DNA of 64,000 bases from Curtobacterium caseinilyticum (GCF_030363035.1 NZ_JAUCMN010000001.1:62001-126000); one strand, 5' to 3'; shown: positions 16,824 through 25,573, numbered from the stretch's first letter. Numbers and translations are program-made. The notes: generated from the sequence alone by a model not told the origin.

Positions 16824-16984
16824 ACCACCCGCGGGCAGGGCCCGCAGCACCCGCCGCCGGCGGTACAGCCCCCGGCACCGCCGCCGGCAGCACCGGGCGC
16901 CAGGACGGCACCGGCCGCCCCAGAACGAGGCACAGCGGTGCTCCGACGCTGACGGCTGCCCGTCAGCGGTCGACAGACGCACCC
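16824..16984. other. non-coding gap in the flagellar operon with short hairpins
   Basis: The 161 bp hold two GC-rich inverted repeats near 16830-16860 (CGGGC pairing with GCCCG, and CCGCCG pairing with CGGCGG), then a Pro/Ala-coding-like low-complexity stretch without a start codon. fliL would be expected in this slot in many flagellar operons, but no FliL-like reading frame is present. The hairpins may modulate read-through into fliM. Confidence 0.4.
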
Positions 16985-17866
16985 GTGACCGAGACCCTGC
17001 CCGCGCCCGAGGTGTACGACTTCGCGCGCCCGTCGACGCTCGCCCGCGAGCACGCCCGGGTGCTCGAACTCGCCTTCGAGACGTTCGCGCGGCAGTGGGG
17101 CACGCAGCTCACCGCGAAGGTCCGCGCCGTCAGCCAGGTCACCTGCGAGCAGGTGCAGATGACGACGTACGACGAGTACGCCGCCTCGCTGCCCGCCCTG
17201 ACCGGCATGGTGCTGCTGCCGATCGCCGAGCTGGCCCCGAAGGGCGTGCTGCAGGTCCCGCTCGACGCCGCCCTGACCTGGGTCTCCCACGCCCTCGGCG
17301 CCTCGAAGCCACTGCCGACGCCGGAGCGCACCTTCACGCCCATCGAGCAGGCGCTCGTCCGGAAGATCGTCGAGGACGCCCTCGACGACCTCCGCTACTC
17401 GTTCGGCGGCCTGCTCGCCCACGAGGTCACGACCGGCGGGTTCCAGTTCAACAGCCAGTTCGCCCAGGCCGCGCAGAAGGGCGACCTGATGATCGTCGCC
17501 TCGTTCGCCATCCGCGTCGGCGACCGTGTCGCACCCGGCACGCTCGCGCTGCCCGCCGAGGCCCTCCTGCCGCAGCTGGGCGAGGACGCCACGAGCGTCA
17601 GCGCGGACGACGCCAAGGCCCTGCTCGACGCGCAACTCGCGAACGTCCCGGTGGGTGTCAGCCTGCACTTCGCGCCCGCCGCCGTCCTGCCGACGCAGGT
17701 CCTCCGGCTCGCCGTCGGCGACCTCCTGCCGCTGCCGCACCCGCAGCACCGTCCCCTCACCATCGCGGTCGACGGCGAACCCGTCGGCACCGCGGCCGTC
17801 GGCGCGAACGGTTCGCGCCTCGCCGGCATCGTCGTCACCACCACCGATCCGGAGCAGCACGCATGA
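16985..17866 (+). CDS. fliM: flagellar motor switch protein FliM
   Basis: A 293-residue C-ring protein. It starts at GTG 16985, and VYDFARPSTLAREHARVLEL is the standard start of the FliM middle domain. The CheC-like middle domain runs to about residue 200 and a SpoA domain fills the C-terminus (LPLPHPQHRPLTIAVDGEPV, SRLAGIVVTT). The usual N-terminal CheY-binding peptide (LSQDEIDALL type) is missing, and the upstream sequence in this frame does not encode it either. The stop overlaps the fliN start by 4 bases. Actinobacterial FliM proteins diverge, so assignment rests on pattern and operon position. Confidence 0.88.
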   Translation: MTETLPAPEVYDFARPSTLAREHARVLELAFETFARQWGTQLTAKVRAVSQVTCEQVQMTTYDEYAASLPALTGMVLLPIAELAPKGVLQVPLDAALTWVSHALGASKPLPTPERTFTPIEQALVRKIVEDALDDLRYSFGGLLAHEVTTGGFQFNSQFAQAAQKGDLMIVASFAIRVGDRVAPGTLALPAEALLPQLGEDATSVSADDAKALLDAQLANVPVGVSLHFAPAAVLPTQVLRLAVGDLLPLPHPQHRPLTIAVDGEPVGTAAVGANGSRLAGIVVTTTDPEQHA

Positions 17867-18570
17867 GCGCCACCACCACCCTCCACGCCACCGCGGCCGA
17901 GTCGCTCGCGGCGCAGCTCCCGACCGCGGCGCCCCTGACCGCCGTACCCCTGCCGGGAGGCGCGGCCCCCGCCGTCCTCGAGGCCGCGGTCGACGGGGTG
18001 GTCGCCTCGTTCGTCGGCGGACTCTCCGCAGACCTCGCGCTGGTCCTCACCGACCTGCACGCCGTGGTCGCCGCGGGCGGCGCCGACGCCGCCCTGGTCG
18101 ACGTCACCGACGTGCTCCGCCCGTCGCTCGAGGCCGCCGCCTCCGTGCTCGGCGTCGGGGTCCTCGGCGACGCCCGCCGCGAGTCCGCCGCGTCGCTCTT
18201 CGCCGACCCCGAGACCGTGGTCTTCGAGCTGACCGCCGGGGGTGCCGCCGGTGGCTGGTTCGGCGTCCGCATCCGCGAGAACGGCACCGTCTCCGCCCCG
18301 GTCGCCGCGGGTGCGGTACCGGCCGGCAACCTCGGCCGCATCAACAACGTCGAGATGACCCTGACCGTCGAGATCGGCCGCACGCGCATGTCCGTGCGCG
18401 ACGTGCTCGGCATGGAACCCGGTGCCGTGGTCGAGCTCGACCGGAGCGCCGGCGCCCCCGCCGACGTCCTGCTCAACGGCCGCCTGATCGCCCACGGCGA
18501 GGTCGTCGTGGTCGACCAGGACTACGCGGTGCGCATCACGAAGATCCTCGACGTCGCCGAGACGGTCTGA
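17863..18570 (+). CDS. fliN: flagellar motor switch protein FliN (long form)
   Basis: A 235-residue protein. The last 75 residues are a SpoA/FliN domain (NNVEMTLTVEIGRTRMSVRD, VLGMEPGAVVELDR, LLNGRLIAHGEVVVVDQDYA). This is the part that forms the base of the C-ring and binds the export ATPase complex. The first 150 residues form an extra Ala-rich domain that may be a CheX/FliY-like phosphatase domain, although I cannot see the ExxN phosphatase motif clearly. E. coli FliN is only 137 residues. ATG 17863 lies in an ATGA overlap with fliM. Confidence 0.88.
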   Translation: MSATTTLHATAAESLAAQLPTAAPLTAVPLPGGAAPAVLEAAVDGVVASFVGGLSADLALVLTDLHAVVAAGGADAALVDVTDVLRPSLEAAASVLGVGVLGDARRESAASLFADPETVVFELTAGGAAGGWFGVRIRENGTVSAPVAAGAVPAGNLGRINNVEMTLTVEIGRTRMSVRDVLGMEPGAVVELDRSAGAPADVLLNGRLIAHGEVVVVDQDYAVRITKILDVAETV

Positions 18571-18573
18571 TCG

Positions 18574-19164
18574 GTGGACACCCTCTGGATGGCCCTCCGG
18601 GTCGCCGTGTCGCTCGGCGTCGTGCTCGCCCTGATGTGGTTCCTGCACCGTCGCGCGACCAAGGGCGGCTTCGGTGCCGCGGCGAAGGGCCGCGGTCGTC
18701 GGTCCGCCGCCGTCGAGGTCGTCGGCCGGCAGGGCATCGGCGGCAAGGCCAGCGTCGTCGTCGTCGACGTCGCCGGGGAGCGCCTGGTGTTGGGCGTCTC
18801 CGAGCAGAGCGTGTCCCTGCTGCGGAGCGGTCCGACCCCCGCGCCGGAGCTGACCGTCGTCACCGGACCGGTCGCGCTGCCGACCGTGCCGCGCGCCGTC
18901 GGGTCGGTCCCGTCGCCCGCGGAGCCGGCCACGGTGGCGGCCCCGTCCGCCGACGCGTTCCGCGCGGAGCTGGAGCGACAGGACCACGCCGCCGCGGGCC
19001 TCCCGGCCGACGCGGCGACGCCGCTCCCGATGCGTCCCCGTGGCCGCGCCCGCCGTCCGGAACGCGTCGTCGTGCCGACCGCGCAGCAGCTGCAGGGCTC
19101 CGTCCTGTCGGCGGACACCTGGCGGCAGGCCGCCGCCGCGATCCGCGGCCGGCGGGTCGGGTGA
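18574..19164 (+). CDS. fliO: flagellar biosynthesis protein FliO
   Basis: A 196-residue protein from GTG 18574, three bases after the fliN stop. It has one N-terminal transmembrane helix (residues about 5-22, MALRVAVSLGVVLALMWFLH). A small beta-domain follows (VEVVGRQGIGGKASVVVVDV then ERLVLGVSEQSVSLL) that is characteristic of FliO/FliZ. A Pro/Ala-rich tail completes it. FliO assists assembly of the FliP ring of the export gate. The stop overlaps the fliP start (GTGA). Confidence 0.85.
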   Translation: MDTLWMALRVAVSLGVVLALMWFLHRRATKGGFGAAAKGRGRRSAAVEVVGRQGIGGKASVVVVDVAGERLVLGVSEQSVSLLRSGPTPAPELTVVTGPVALPTVPRAVGSVPSPAEPATVAAPSADAFRAELERQDHAAAGLPADAATPLPMRPRGRARRPERVVVPTAQQLQGSVLSADTWRQAAAAIRGRRVG

Positions 19165-19985
19165 CGGCCGCGCTGCGGACCGGCCGCACCGTCACCCTGG
19201 TCGTCCTGGGGCTGGCGATGGTCGCCGGCTTCCTGCTCCTCACCGCCGGTGGCGCGCACGCCGTCGGCGTGACCGAGCCGACCGCACCGGCGAGCCCGAC
19301 GGCTCCGGCGAGCGGGGACTTCAGCGTCAGCGTGAACGGCCCGGACGGCACCCCGTCGTCCGCGATCGTGACGCTCCTCGGCATCACGCTGCTCAGCGTC
19401 GCCCCGGCGCTCCTGCTCATGATGACGTCGTTCACGAAGATCTTCGTGGTGCTCGCGATGACGCGGAACGCCCTCGGGCTCCAGGGCATCCCGCCGAACC
19501 AGGTGCTCGCCGGGCTCGCGCTCTTCCTGTCGCTGTTCGTGATGGCGCCGGTGCTCGGGCACATCAACGACGACGCCCTGCAGCCCTACCTGGCCGGGCA
19601 CGTCGACTTCGCGAAGGCCGTCGAGATCGGCACGAAGCCGCTCCGGACCTTCATGCTGCACCAGACGCGTGAGGAGGACGTGGCGCTCATCACCCGGGCC
19701 GCCGGTCAGGCGAACCCGAAGGACCTCGACGCCGTCCCGATGACGACCGTGATCCCGGCGTTCGTCATCTCCGAGCTGCGGAGCGCCTTCATCATCGGGT
19801 TCGTCATCTTCATCCCGTTCCTGGTCATCGACCTCGTCGTCTCGGCCGCGCTCATGTCGATGGGCATGATGATGCTCCCGCCGGTGATGATCTCGCTGCC
19901 GTTCAAGATCCTGCTGTTCGTCCTCGTCGACGGGTGGGGGCTCATCATCAAGTCCCTCATCGAGAGCTACCAGGTGGTGCACTGA
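19161..19985 (+). CDS. fliP: flagellar type III export gate protein FliP
   Basis: A 274-residue core export-gate subunit from GTG 19161. A cleavable signal peptide is likely (Arg residues, then LVVLGLAMVAGFLLLTAGGA), as in E. coli FliP. Four membrane segments follow, with family signatures LLMMTSFTKIFVVLAMTRNA, LGLQGIPPNQVLAGLALFLS, and the C-terminal MGMMMLPPVMISLPFKILLF then LVDGWGLI. Five FliP, four FliQ and one FliR form the pore complex. The stop overlaps the fliQ start by one base. Confidence 0.95.
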   Translation: MTAALRTGRTVTLVVLGLAMVAGFLLLTAGGAHAVGVTEPTAPASPTAPASGDFSVSVNGPDGTPSSAIVTLLGITLLSVAPALLLMMTSFTKIFVVLAMTRNALGLQGIPPNQVLAGLALFLSLFVMAPVLGHINDDALQPYLAGHVDFAKAVEIGTKPLRTFMLHQTREEDVALITRAAGQANPKDLDAVPMTTVIPAFVISELRSAFIIGFVIFIPFLVIDLVVSAALMSMGMMMLPPVMISLPFKILLFVLVDGWGLIIKSLIESYQVVH

Positions 19986-20257
19986 TGAACCAGCAGGCGG
20001 TCATCGACCTGACCCTGCAGGCGCTCCTCGTGTCGGCGAAGCTCGCCGCACCGGTGCTCGTGACGTCCCTCGTCGTCGGCTTCGCGATCTCGCTGTTCCA
20101 GTCGGTCACGCAGATCCAGGAGGTCACGCTCTCCTTCGTGCCGAAGGCCGTCGCCGTGGCGATCGCGCTGGTCGTCTGCGGCAACTGGATGATCGCGGAG
20201 ATGATCGGTTTCACGCACGCCGCGTTCGACATGATCCCGAAGCTGCTCGGGACGTAG
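19985..20257 (+). CDS. fliQ: flagellar type III export gate protein FliQ
   Basis: A 90-residue protein with two hydrophobic helices and the family core SLVVGFAISLFQSVTQIQE followed by TLSFVPKAVAV. The length is normal (E. coli 89). The ATG at 19985 overlaps the fliP stop by one base, and fliR follows after two bases. Confidence 0.95.
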   Translation: MNQQAVIDLTLQALLVSAKLAAPVLVTSLVVGFAISLFQSVTQIQEVTLSFVPKAVAVAIALVVCGNWMIAEMIGFTHAAFDMIPKLLGT

Positions 20258-20259
20258 CC

Positions 20260-21036
20260 GTGGACCTCGTCATCGATGCGGACCGGCTCGAGGCCACCAT
20301 GCTCGCCGGCGTGCGGCTCGTCGCGTTCTTCGTGATCGCGCCGCCGTTCGCGTACAAGGCCTTCCCCGGGACGGTGAAGGTGATCCTCGGGCTCGGCCTG
20401 GCGATCGGCGTCGGACCGCGCGTCGGTCTGGGGTACACGTCGCTCGACACCGGCGGGTTCCTGCTCGCCCTGCTCACGCAGCTCGTCGTCGGCCTGGGCC
20501 TCGGGTTCCTCGTGTACCTGGTGTTCGCCGCGGTGCAGTCCGCCGGCTCGCTGATCGACCTGTTCGGCGGGTTCACCCTCGCCCAGGCGTACGACCCGCA
20601 GTCGCAGGTGAACGGCGCGCAGTTCACCCGCCTGTTCCAGATGGCGTCGCTCGCGCTGCTCTTCGCCAGCGGTGGGTACCAGCTCATCGTGGCCGGTCTG
20701 GTCCGGTCGTTCGACGCCGTGCCGCTCGTCGCCGCCGACGGTGCGCCCGGCACGTTCGCGATCGGCGGCTTCGTCTCGGTGCTCGTCGCCGCCGCGGGGC
20801 AGATGTTCCTCGCGGCGCTGCAGATCGCGGGTCCGCTCGTCGTCGTCCTGTTCCTCGCCGACGTCGGCCTGGGCCTGCTCACCCGTGTCGCGCCCGCGCT
20901 CAACGCGTTCCAGATGGGCTTCCCGATCAAGATCGGGCTGACCGTCGTGTTCGCCGGGGCGCTCTTCATGGCGCTGCCGGCGGTCGTCTCGTCGCTGACC
21001 GGCGACGCGGTCGCCGCGATCACGGGTCGGGGGTGA
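20260..21036 (+). CDS. fliR: flagellar type III export gate protein FliR
   Basis: A 258-residue protein from GTG 20260 with about six membrane segments. It includes the FliR signatures LGLGFLVYLVFAAVQSAG and LIDLFGGFTLAQAYDPQSQ, and the late segment APALNAFQMGFPIKIGLTVV. It completes the FliPQR gate and contacts FlhB, which follows immediately downstream. Confidence 0.94.
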   Translation: MDLVIDADRLEATMLAGVRLVAFFVIAPPFAYKAFPGTVKVILGLGLAIGVGPRVGLGYTSLDTGGFLLALLTQLVVGLGLGFLVYLVFAAVQSAGSLIDLFGGFTLAQAYDPQSQVNGAQFTRLFQMASLALLFASGGYQLIVAGLVRSFDAVPLVAADGAPGTFAIGGFVSVLVAAAGQMFLAALQIAGPLVVVLFLADVGLGLLTRVAPALNAFQMGFPIKIGLTVVFAGALFMALPAVVSSLTGDAVAAITGRG

Positions 21037-21042
21037 CGCGAC

Positions 21043-22254
21043 GTGTCCGACGGTGGGAGCGGTGAGCGGTCCGAGAAGGCCACCCAGAAGCGCATGCAGG
21101 AGGTGCACCGCAAGGGGCAGCTCGGCCGGTCGCAGGACCTCGGCGCCTGGGTCGGCATCGCGATGGCGGCGCTGGTGATGCCCGCGGCGATCGGCACCGC
21201 GGCCGGCGCGGGGGAACAGCAGCTGCAGCGCGTGCAGCGGGTCATCGCCGACCCCACCGTGCCCGCCGCCCGGCAGGCCCTCACCGACGCCCTCGGCTCC
21301 CTCGGGGCGACGCTCGGCCCGATGCTCGCCGTCGTCGCGGTCGCCGTCGCCGCGGTCTCCGTCGCCCAGGGCGGGGTGCACTTCCGCCGGATGGCCCCGC
21401 AGCCCGACCACTTCGACCCCGTCGCCGGGTTCAAGCGGGTGTTCGGGGTGCAGGCGCTGTGGAACGGGGTGAAGGCCCTGCTGAAGACCGCCGTCGTCGG
21501 CCTGGTCCTCTGGTTCGCCGTCCAGTCGCTCGTCCCCGTCCTGATGACGAGCGGGTCCCTGCCCCTGTCGTCCGTGCTCGACGCGGCGAAGGCGGGCACG
21601 GGCACCCTGCTCCGCGCGGCCGTCGCCGCCGGACTGCTGCTCGCCGCGGTCGACGTGCTCGTCGTCGTGCGCCGCAACCGCAAACGCACCATGATGACCA
21701 AGCAAGAGGTCAAGGACGAGTCGAAGCACTCCGAGGGCGACCCGCTCGTGAAGTCCCAGCGCCGCTCCCGGCAGCTGGCCATGAGCCGGAACCGGATGGT
21801 CGCGGCGATCGGCGACGCCGACGTCGTCATGACCAACCCGACGCACTACGCGGTCGCGCTCCGGTACGAGCCGGGGAAGTCGGCTCCCCGCGTCACGGCG
21901 AAGGGCGCCGGGCCGGTCGCCGACGTCATCCGGGCGAAGGCCGAGGAGTGCCGGGTGCCGATCGTCCGCGACGTCCCGCTCACCCGAGCCCTGCACGCCG
22001 CCTGCGAGCTCGGGCAGGAGGTGCCGTCCGACCTCTACACGCCCGTCGCCCGTGTGCTGTCGTTCGTGATGGCGCTCAAGGCTCGCGGCGCCGCCGCCGG
22101 GACGCACGCCGCGCCCCGCCCGACCACGCCGGCCGAGGTCGCCACCGTCCTCGACCCCGCCACGCTCAGCGGTGACGCGCGACCCCGGCGCCTCCGGGCC
22201 CCGCGTGCCACCGATCCCGTCACCAGTCCCGCCACCGAAGGTGCCCCCGCATGA
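21043..22254 (+). CDS. flhB: flagellar export specificity switch protein FlhB
   Basis: A 403-residue protein from GTG 21043. It opens with the usual EKATQKRMQEVHRKGQLGRS cytoplasmic segment, has four membrane helices, and carries the autocleavage motif NPTH at residues 265-268, in VVMTNPTHYAVALRY. Cleavage between Asn and Pro switches export from rod/hook to filament substrates. Compared with E. coli (382 residues) it carries an additional Pro/Ala-rich C-terminal tail of about 50 residues. The stop overlaps flhA by 4 bases. Confidence 0.95.
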   Translation: MSDGGSGERSEKATQKRMQEVHRKGQLGRSQDLGAWVGIAMAALVMPAAIGTAAGAGEQQLQRVQRVIADPTVPAARQALTDALGSLGATLGPMLAVVAVAVAAVSVAQGGVHFRRMAPQPDHFDPVAGFKRVFGVQALWNGVKALLKTAVVGLVLWFAVQSLVPVLMTSGSLPLSSVLDAAKAGTGTLLRAAVAAGLLLAAVDVLVVVRRNRKRTMMTKQEVKDESKHSEGDPLVKSQRRSRQLAMSRNRMVAAIGDADVVMTNPTHYAVALRYEPGKSAPRVTAKGAGPVADVIRAKAEECRVPIVRDVPLTRALHAACELGQEVPSDLYTPVARVLSFVMALKARGAAAGTHAAPRPTTPAEVATVLDPATLSGDARPRRLRAPRATDPVTSPATEGAPA

Positions 22255-24305
22255 ACCGCAAGGACCTCCCCAAGCTCGCCGTGCCGGTCTTCATCGTCGG
22301 CATCGTCCTGCTGCTGATCCTGCCGGTGCCGTCGTTCCTGCTCGACGTGCTCATCATCATCAACATCCTGCTGGCGCTGGTGATCCTGCTCACGACGCTG
22401 TTCGTGAAGAAGCCGCTCGACTTCTCGGTCTTCCCGTCGCTGCTGCTCGTCGCGACGCTGTTCCGCCTCGGCCTCAACGTGGCGTCCACCCGCCTGGTGC
22501 TCGGCGACGGGTTCGCCGGCGACGTCATCCAGGCGTTCGGCCACGTCGCCGTCTCCGGGTCGGTCATCATCGGCGCGGTCGTCTTCCTCATCCTCGTGGT
22601 CATCCAGTTCGTCGTCGTGACGAAGGGTGCTGAGCGCGTCGCCGAGGTCGGCGCCCGCTTCACCCTCGACGCGATGCCGGGCAAGCAGATGGCGATCGAC
22701 GCCGACCTGAACGCCGGGCTCATCACGGACGCGGAGGCCAAGGAGCGCCGCGCGGCCGTCTCCGCCGAGGCCGACTTCTACGGCGCGATGGACGGCGCGT
22801 CGAAGTTCGTCAAGGGCGACGCGATCGCCGGCATCCTCATCCTGGTCATCAACCTGGTCGGCGGCATCGCCATCGGCATGCTGCAGAACGGGCTGTCGAT
22901 CACCGACGCGCTGTCGAAGTACGGCATCCTGACGATCGGCGACGGGCTGGTCTCGCAGATCCCGGCGCTCCTGATGGCGGTCTCGACGGGCATGATCGTC
23001 ACCCGGTCCGGTGCGGAGACCGAGATCGGCGCCTCCGCCACCACGCAGCTCACGCAGTCGCGGAACGCACTCATGATCGCCGGGGTCGCCGCGATCGCGA
23101 TGGGGTTCATCCCCGGGATGCCGATCGTGCCGTTCCTGCTCATCGGCGCCGGGCTCCTGTTCGCCGGCTGGCGCCTGACGCAGCAGGCCAAGCAGCAGGA
23201 GGCGGCCGCGGCCCAGCAGCAGGCGCTCGAGGCCGCAGCGCCCTCGGCGGACTCGCCCGAGGACCTGCTCGAGCAGATGCGCGTGCACGCCCTGGAGATC
23301 CTGCTCGCCCCCGACCTGGTCGACATGGTGTCCGGCTCGTCGGACGACCTGCTCGGCCGGGTCCGTGCGCTGCGCCGCAAGGTCGCCGTCGACATGGGCA
23401 TCGTCGTCCCGCCGGTCCGCACCCGCGACAGCATCGAGCTGCCCCCGTCGACCTACGCCATCCGCATCGCCGGGGTCGAGGCGGGTCGGGGGACCGCGCC
23501 GTCCCGCAGCGTCCTGGCCCTCGGCGACCAGCTCGACGGGCTCCCGGGCGCGCTCACCGTCGAGCCCGTGTTCGGCCTGGCCGGCAAGTGGGTGCCCGCC
23601 GAGCTCCGGCACGCCGCCGAGATGACCGGCGCCACCGTGATCGACCGGGTCTCCGTGCTCGTCACCCACCTGCAGGCGGTCATCGGGGACAACGCCGCAC
23701 GACTGCTCACGCGCGAGGACGTCAAGGTGCTCACCGAGGGCGTCAAGCAGGTCAACCCGGCCGCGGTGGAGGAGCTCGTGCCCGGCATGCTCTCCCTCGC
23801 CGAGGTCCAGCGCGTCCTGCAGGGGCTGCTCGTCGAGCGCGTGCCGATCAACGACCTCGGCCGCATCTGCGAGGCGCTCACGCTCCGCGCGAAGGTGTCG
23901 ACCGACCCCGAGGGGCTCGTCGAGGCCGCCCGCGCCGCACTGGGACCGGCGTTGCCCGCCCGCTACGCCGAGGCAGGCACGCTCCGGGTGATCATGATCG
24001 ACCCGTTGCTCGAGCAGTCGATGCTCGAGGGCCTGCGGCCGTCCGAGCAGGGCACCCAGATCGTGCTCGACGCGCACCGCATCGAGCAGGTGCTCGGCTC
24101 CCTGCGCGACGCCGTCCGCAGCGTCGAGGAGCAGGGCCTGTCCGCCGTGCTCGTGTGCGCCCCGCAGCTCCGCCCGGCCGTGCACCGCATGGTCTCCGCG
24201 CAGGCGAACGGTCTGCCGGTGCTGTCGTACCAGGAGGCCACCGCAGCGGGTTCCGTGATCGAGACCGTGGGAGTGGTCCGTGCCGCCGACCCGATCGCTG
24301 CGTAG
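22251..24305 (+). CDS. flhA: flagellar export gate protein FlhA
   Basis: A 684-residue protein with eight N-terminal membrane helices (to about residue 310). The conserved FHIPEP-type region is represented by FPSLLLVATLFRLGLNVAS, VVTKGAERVAEVGARFTLDA and MPGKQMAIDADLNAGLI. The C-terminal cytoplasmic domain forms the nonameric ring that docks export chaperones. Length and motif order are standard. It overlaps the next gene by 26 bases. Confidence 0.95.
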   Translation: MNRKDLPKLAVPVFIVGIVLLLILPVPSFLLDVLIIINILLALVILLTTLFVKKPLDFSVFPSLLLVATLFRLGLNVASTRLVLGDGFAGDVIQAFGHVAVSGSVIIGAVVFLILVVIQFVVVTKGAERVAEVGARFTLDAMPGKQMAIDADLNAGLITDAEAKERRAAVSAEADFYGAMDGASKFVKGDAIAGILILVINLVGGIAIGMLQNGLSITDALSKYGILTIGDGLVSQIPALLMAVSTGMIVTRSGAETEIGASATTQLTQSRNALMIAGVAAIAMGFIPGMPIVPFLLIGAGLLFAGWRLTQQAKQQEAAAAQQQALEAAAPSADSPEDLLEQMRVHALEILLAPDLVDMVSGSSDDLLGRVRALRRKVAVDMGIVVPPVRTRDSIELPPSTYAIRIAGVEAGRGTAPSRSVLALGDQLDGLPGALTVEPVFGLAGKWVPAELRHAAEMTGATVIDRVSVLVTHLQAVIGDNAARLLTREDVKVLTEGVKQVNPAAVEELVPGMLSLAEVQRVLQGLLVERVPINDLGRICEALTLRAKVSTDPEGLVEAARAALGPALPARYAEAGTLRVIMIDPLLEQSMLEGLRPSEQGTQIVLDAHRIEQVLGSLRDAVRSVEEQGLSAVLVCAPQLRPAVHRMVSAQANGLPVLSYQEATAAGSVIETVGVVRAADPIAA

Positions 24306-25275
24306 CGGCCCGACGCTCGAAGCGGTCCGCGACGCCGTCCGCGCCGAGTTCGGCGCCGCCGCGCGGATCGTCTCCGCCGAGCGCGTCACGACACCCGGTG
24401 TCGGCGGCCTCTTCCGCCGCGCGCACGTCGAGGCCGTCGTCGAGGTCCCGGATCCCCTCGACCCGCCCACCGCACGGATCGCGATCGCCGACGGTCCGGC
24501 CACCCGGGTCGGCATCGCGGCACTCCTCGCCGACGCCGACGCGGCCGAGGCGCGGATCGCGGCCGGGGACGGCACCGCGACCACGCGGGCCGACGCGTTC
24601 GCGTCCGTGCTCGACGGGTTCGTGGCGGACGGGATCACGGCGGGCGCCACGCGCCCCGGCCGGGGCGCTCCGGACGCGGGTCCGGTCGACGGGGGCGGGT
24701 CGCGCCTCCAGGACGACGAGCCGGTCCGGACGGGAGGCACGGTGCCGGTCTCCGGGCCGGTCGCCGTCCCCCCGACGGTCGCGGTGCCGACGGTCGCTGT
24801 GCCGACGGTCGCGGTTCCGGCGGTCGTCCCACCGGTCGTGCCGGCTCCGGTACCGACGCCGGTGGTGCTGCCGGTGCCGGCCGTGCGGTCGTCCGACGGC
24901 GACCTCGTGCTGCTCGTGGGACGTCCGACCGACGTCGACGCGGCGGCGGGCGTGTTCGCCGGACGGTACGGCCTGCGCGCCACCGCCGCGGCCGACCGGC
25001 GCTCGGGCATCCTCGCGCGGGCCGAGGGGGTGCAGGGCGGCCATGCGCTGCTCGGGGTGGCGGCGTGGGACGACGCGGCCACTGCCGCCGGGCTCGCGGC
25101 CGACCAGGTGTGGGTCGTCGTCGACGTCGGGCGGAAGACCGAGGACGCCCGGGCGATGCTCGCGGCCGTGCTCGGACGCGGACCCGTCGCGGGCATCGTC
25201 GCGATCGGGGCAGGGGAGACCGCCACGCCCGAGTCGGTGCACCAGCTGGGGCTGCCCGTGGTGTCGCTAGGCTGA
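24280..25275 (+). CDS. FlhF-like N-domain protein lacking the GTPase domain
   Basis: A 331-residue protein from GTG 24280. The first 55 residues resemble the N-terminal B domain of FlhF (GPTLEAVRDAVRAEFGAAAR, then VGGLFRRAHVEAVVEV). Residues about 120-205 are a Pro/Val-rich linker with short repeats (VAVPTVAVPTVAVPAV). The C-terminal 120 residues (VVDVGRKTEDARAMLAAVLG region) contain no P-loop, so the SRP-type GTPase domain that defines FlhF is absent. It sits in the flhF slot between flhA and csrA. It may be a diverged placement factor. A half copy of the intergenic hairpin arm (24728-24748) lies within the linker code. Confidence 0.65.
   Translation: MPPTRSLRSGPTLEAVRDAVRAEFGAAARIVSAERVTTPGVGGLFRRAHVEAVVEVPDPLDPPTARIAIADGPATRVGIAALLADADAAEARIAAGDGTATTRADAFASVLDGFVADGITAGATRPGRGAPDAGPVDGGGSRLQDDEPVRTGGTVPVSGPVAVPPTVAVPTVAVPTVAVPAVVPPVVPAPVPTPVVLPVPAVRSSDGDLVLLVGRPTDVDAAAGVFAGRYGLRATAAADRRSGILARAEGVQGGHALLGVAAWDDAATAAGLAADQVWVVVDVGRKTEDARAMLAAVLGRGPVAGIVAIGAGETATPESVHQLGLPVVSLG
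25268..25273 (+). promoter_or_regulatory. -10 box for leaderless csrA transcript
   Basis: TAGGCT at 25268-25273 ends six bases before the csrA GTG at 25280. In actinobacteria a TAnnnT box at this distance usually places the transcription start on the start codon, giving a leaderless mRNA. It overlaps the stop codon of the preceding gene. Confidence 0.5.
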
Positions 25276-25279
25276 CGGG

Positions 25280-25573
25280 GTGCTGGTACTCACGCGGAAG
25301 GTCGGCGAGCGGATCCTCGTCGGTGACGACATCGTCATCACGGTGCTCGACAGCCGCGGGGACGGCGTCCGGATCGGCATCGACGCGCCGCGCGGCGTGA
25401 AGATCCAGCGCGAAGAGGTCGTGCGCGCCGTGATCGAGGCGAACGCCGAGGCGGCTGCGGCCGCGGCGGACGGCGTCGGGCCCGAGGGGACGGACGACGC
25501 CGAGTCGCGCCTGCGTGCGGCCCTCGGGGAGCGCGGGCGTCGCACCGACGACGGGCGTCGCACCGACGACTGA
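25280..25573 (+). CDS. csrA: carbon storage regulator CsrA with C-terminal extension
   Basis: A 97-residue protein from GTG 25280. Residues 1-60 are a complete CsrA: MLVLTRKVGERILVGDDIVI, then VRIGIDAPRGVKIQREEVV, keeping the Arg of QREE that contacts GGA in RNA. CsrA dimers bind GGA in mRNA leaders and, in Gram-positives with flagella, repress flagellin translation and are sequestered by FliW. The C-terminal 37 residues are an Ala/Asp/Arg-rich extension ending in a tandem RRTDDG repeat, coded by duplicated CGTCGCACCGACGACGG units. It is last in the flagellar operon. Confidence 0.92.
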   Translation: MLVLTRKVGERILVGDDIVITVLDSRGDGVRIGIDAPRGVKIQREEVVRAVIEANAEAAAAAADGVGPEGTDDAESRLRAALGERGRRTDDGRRTDD

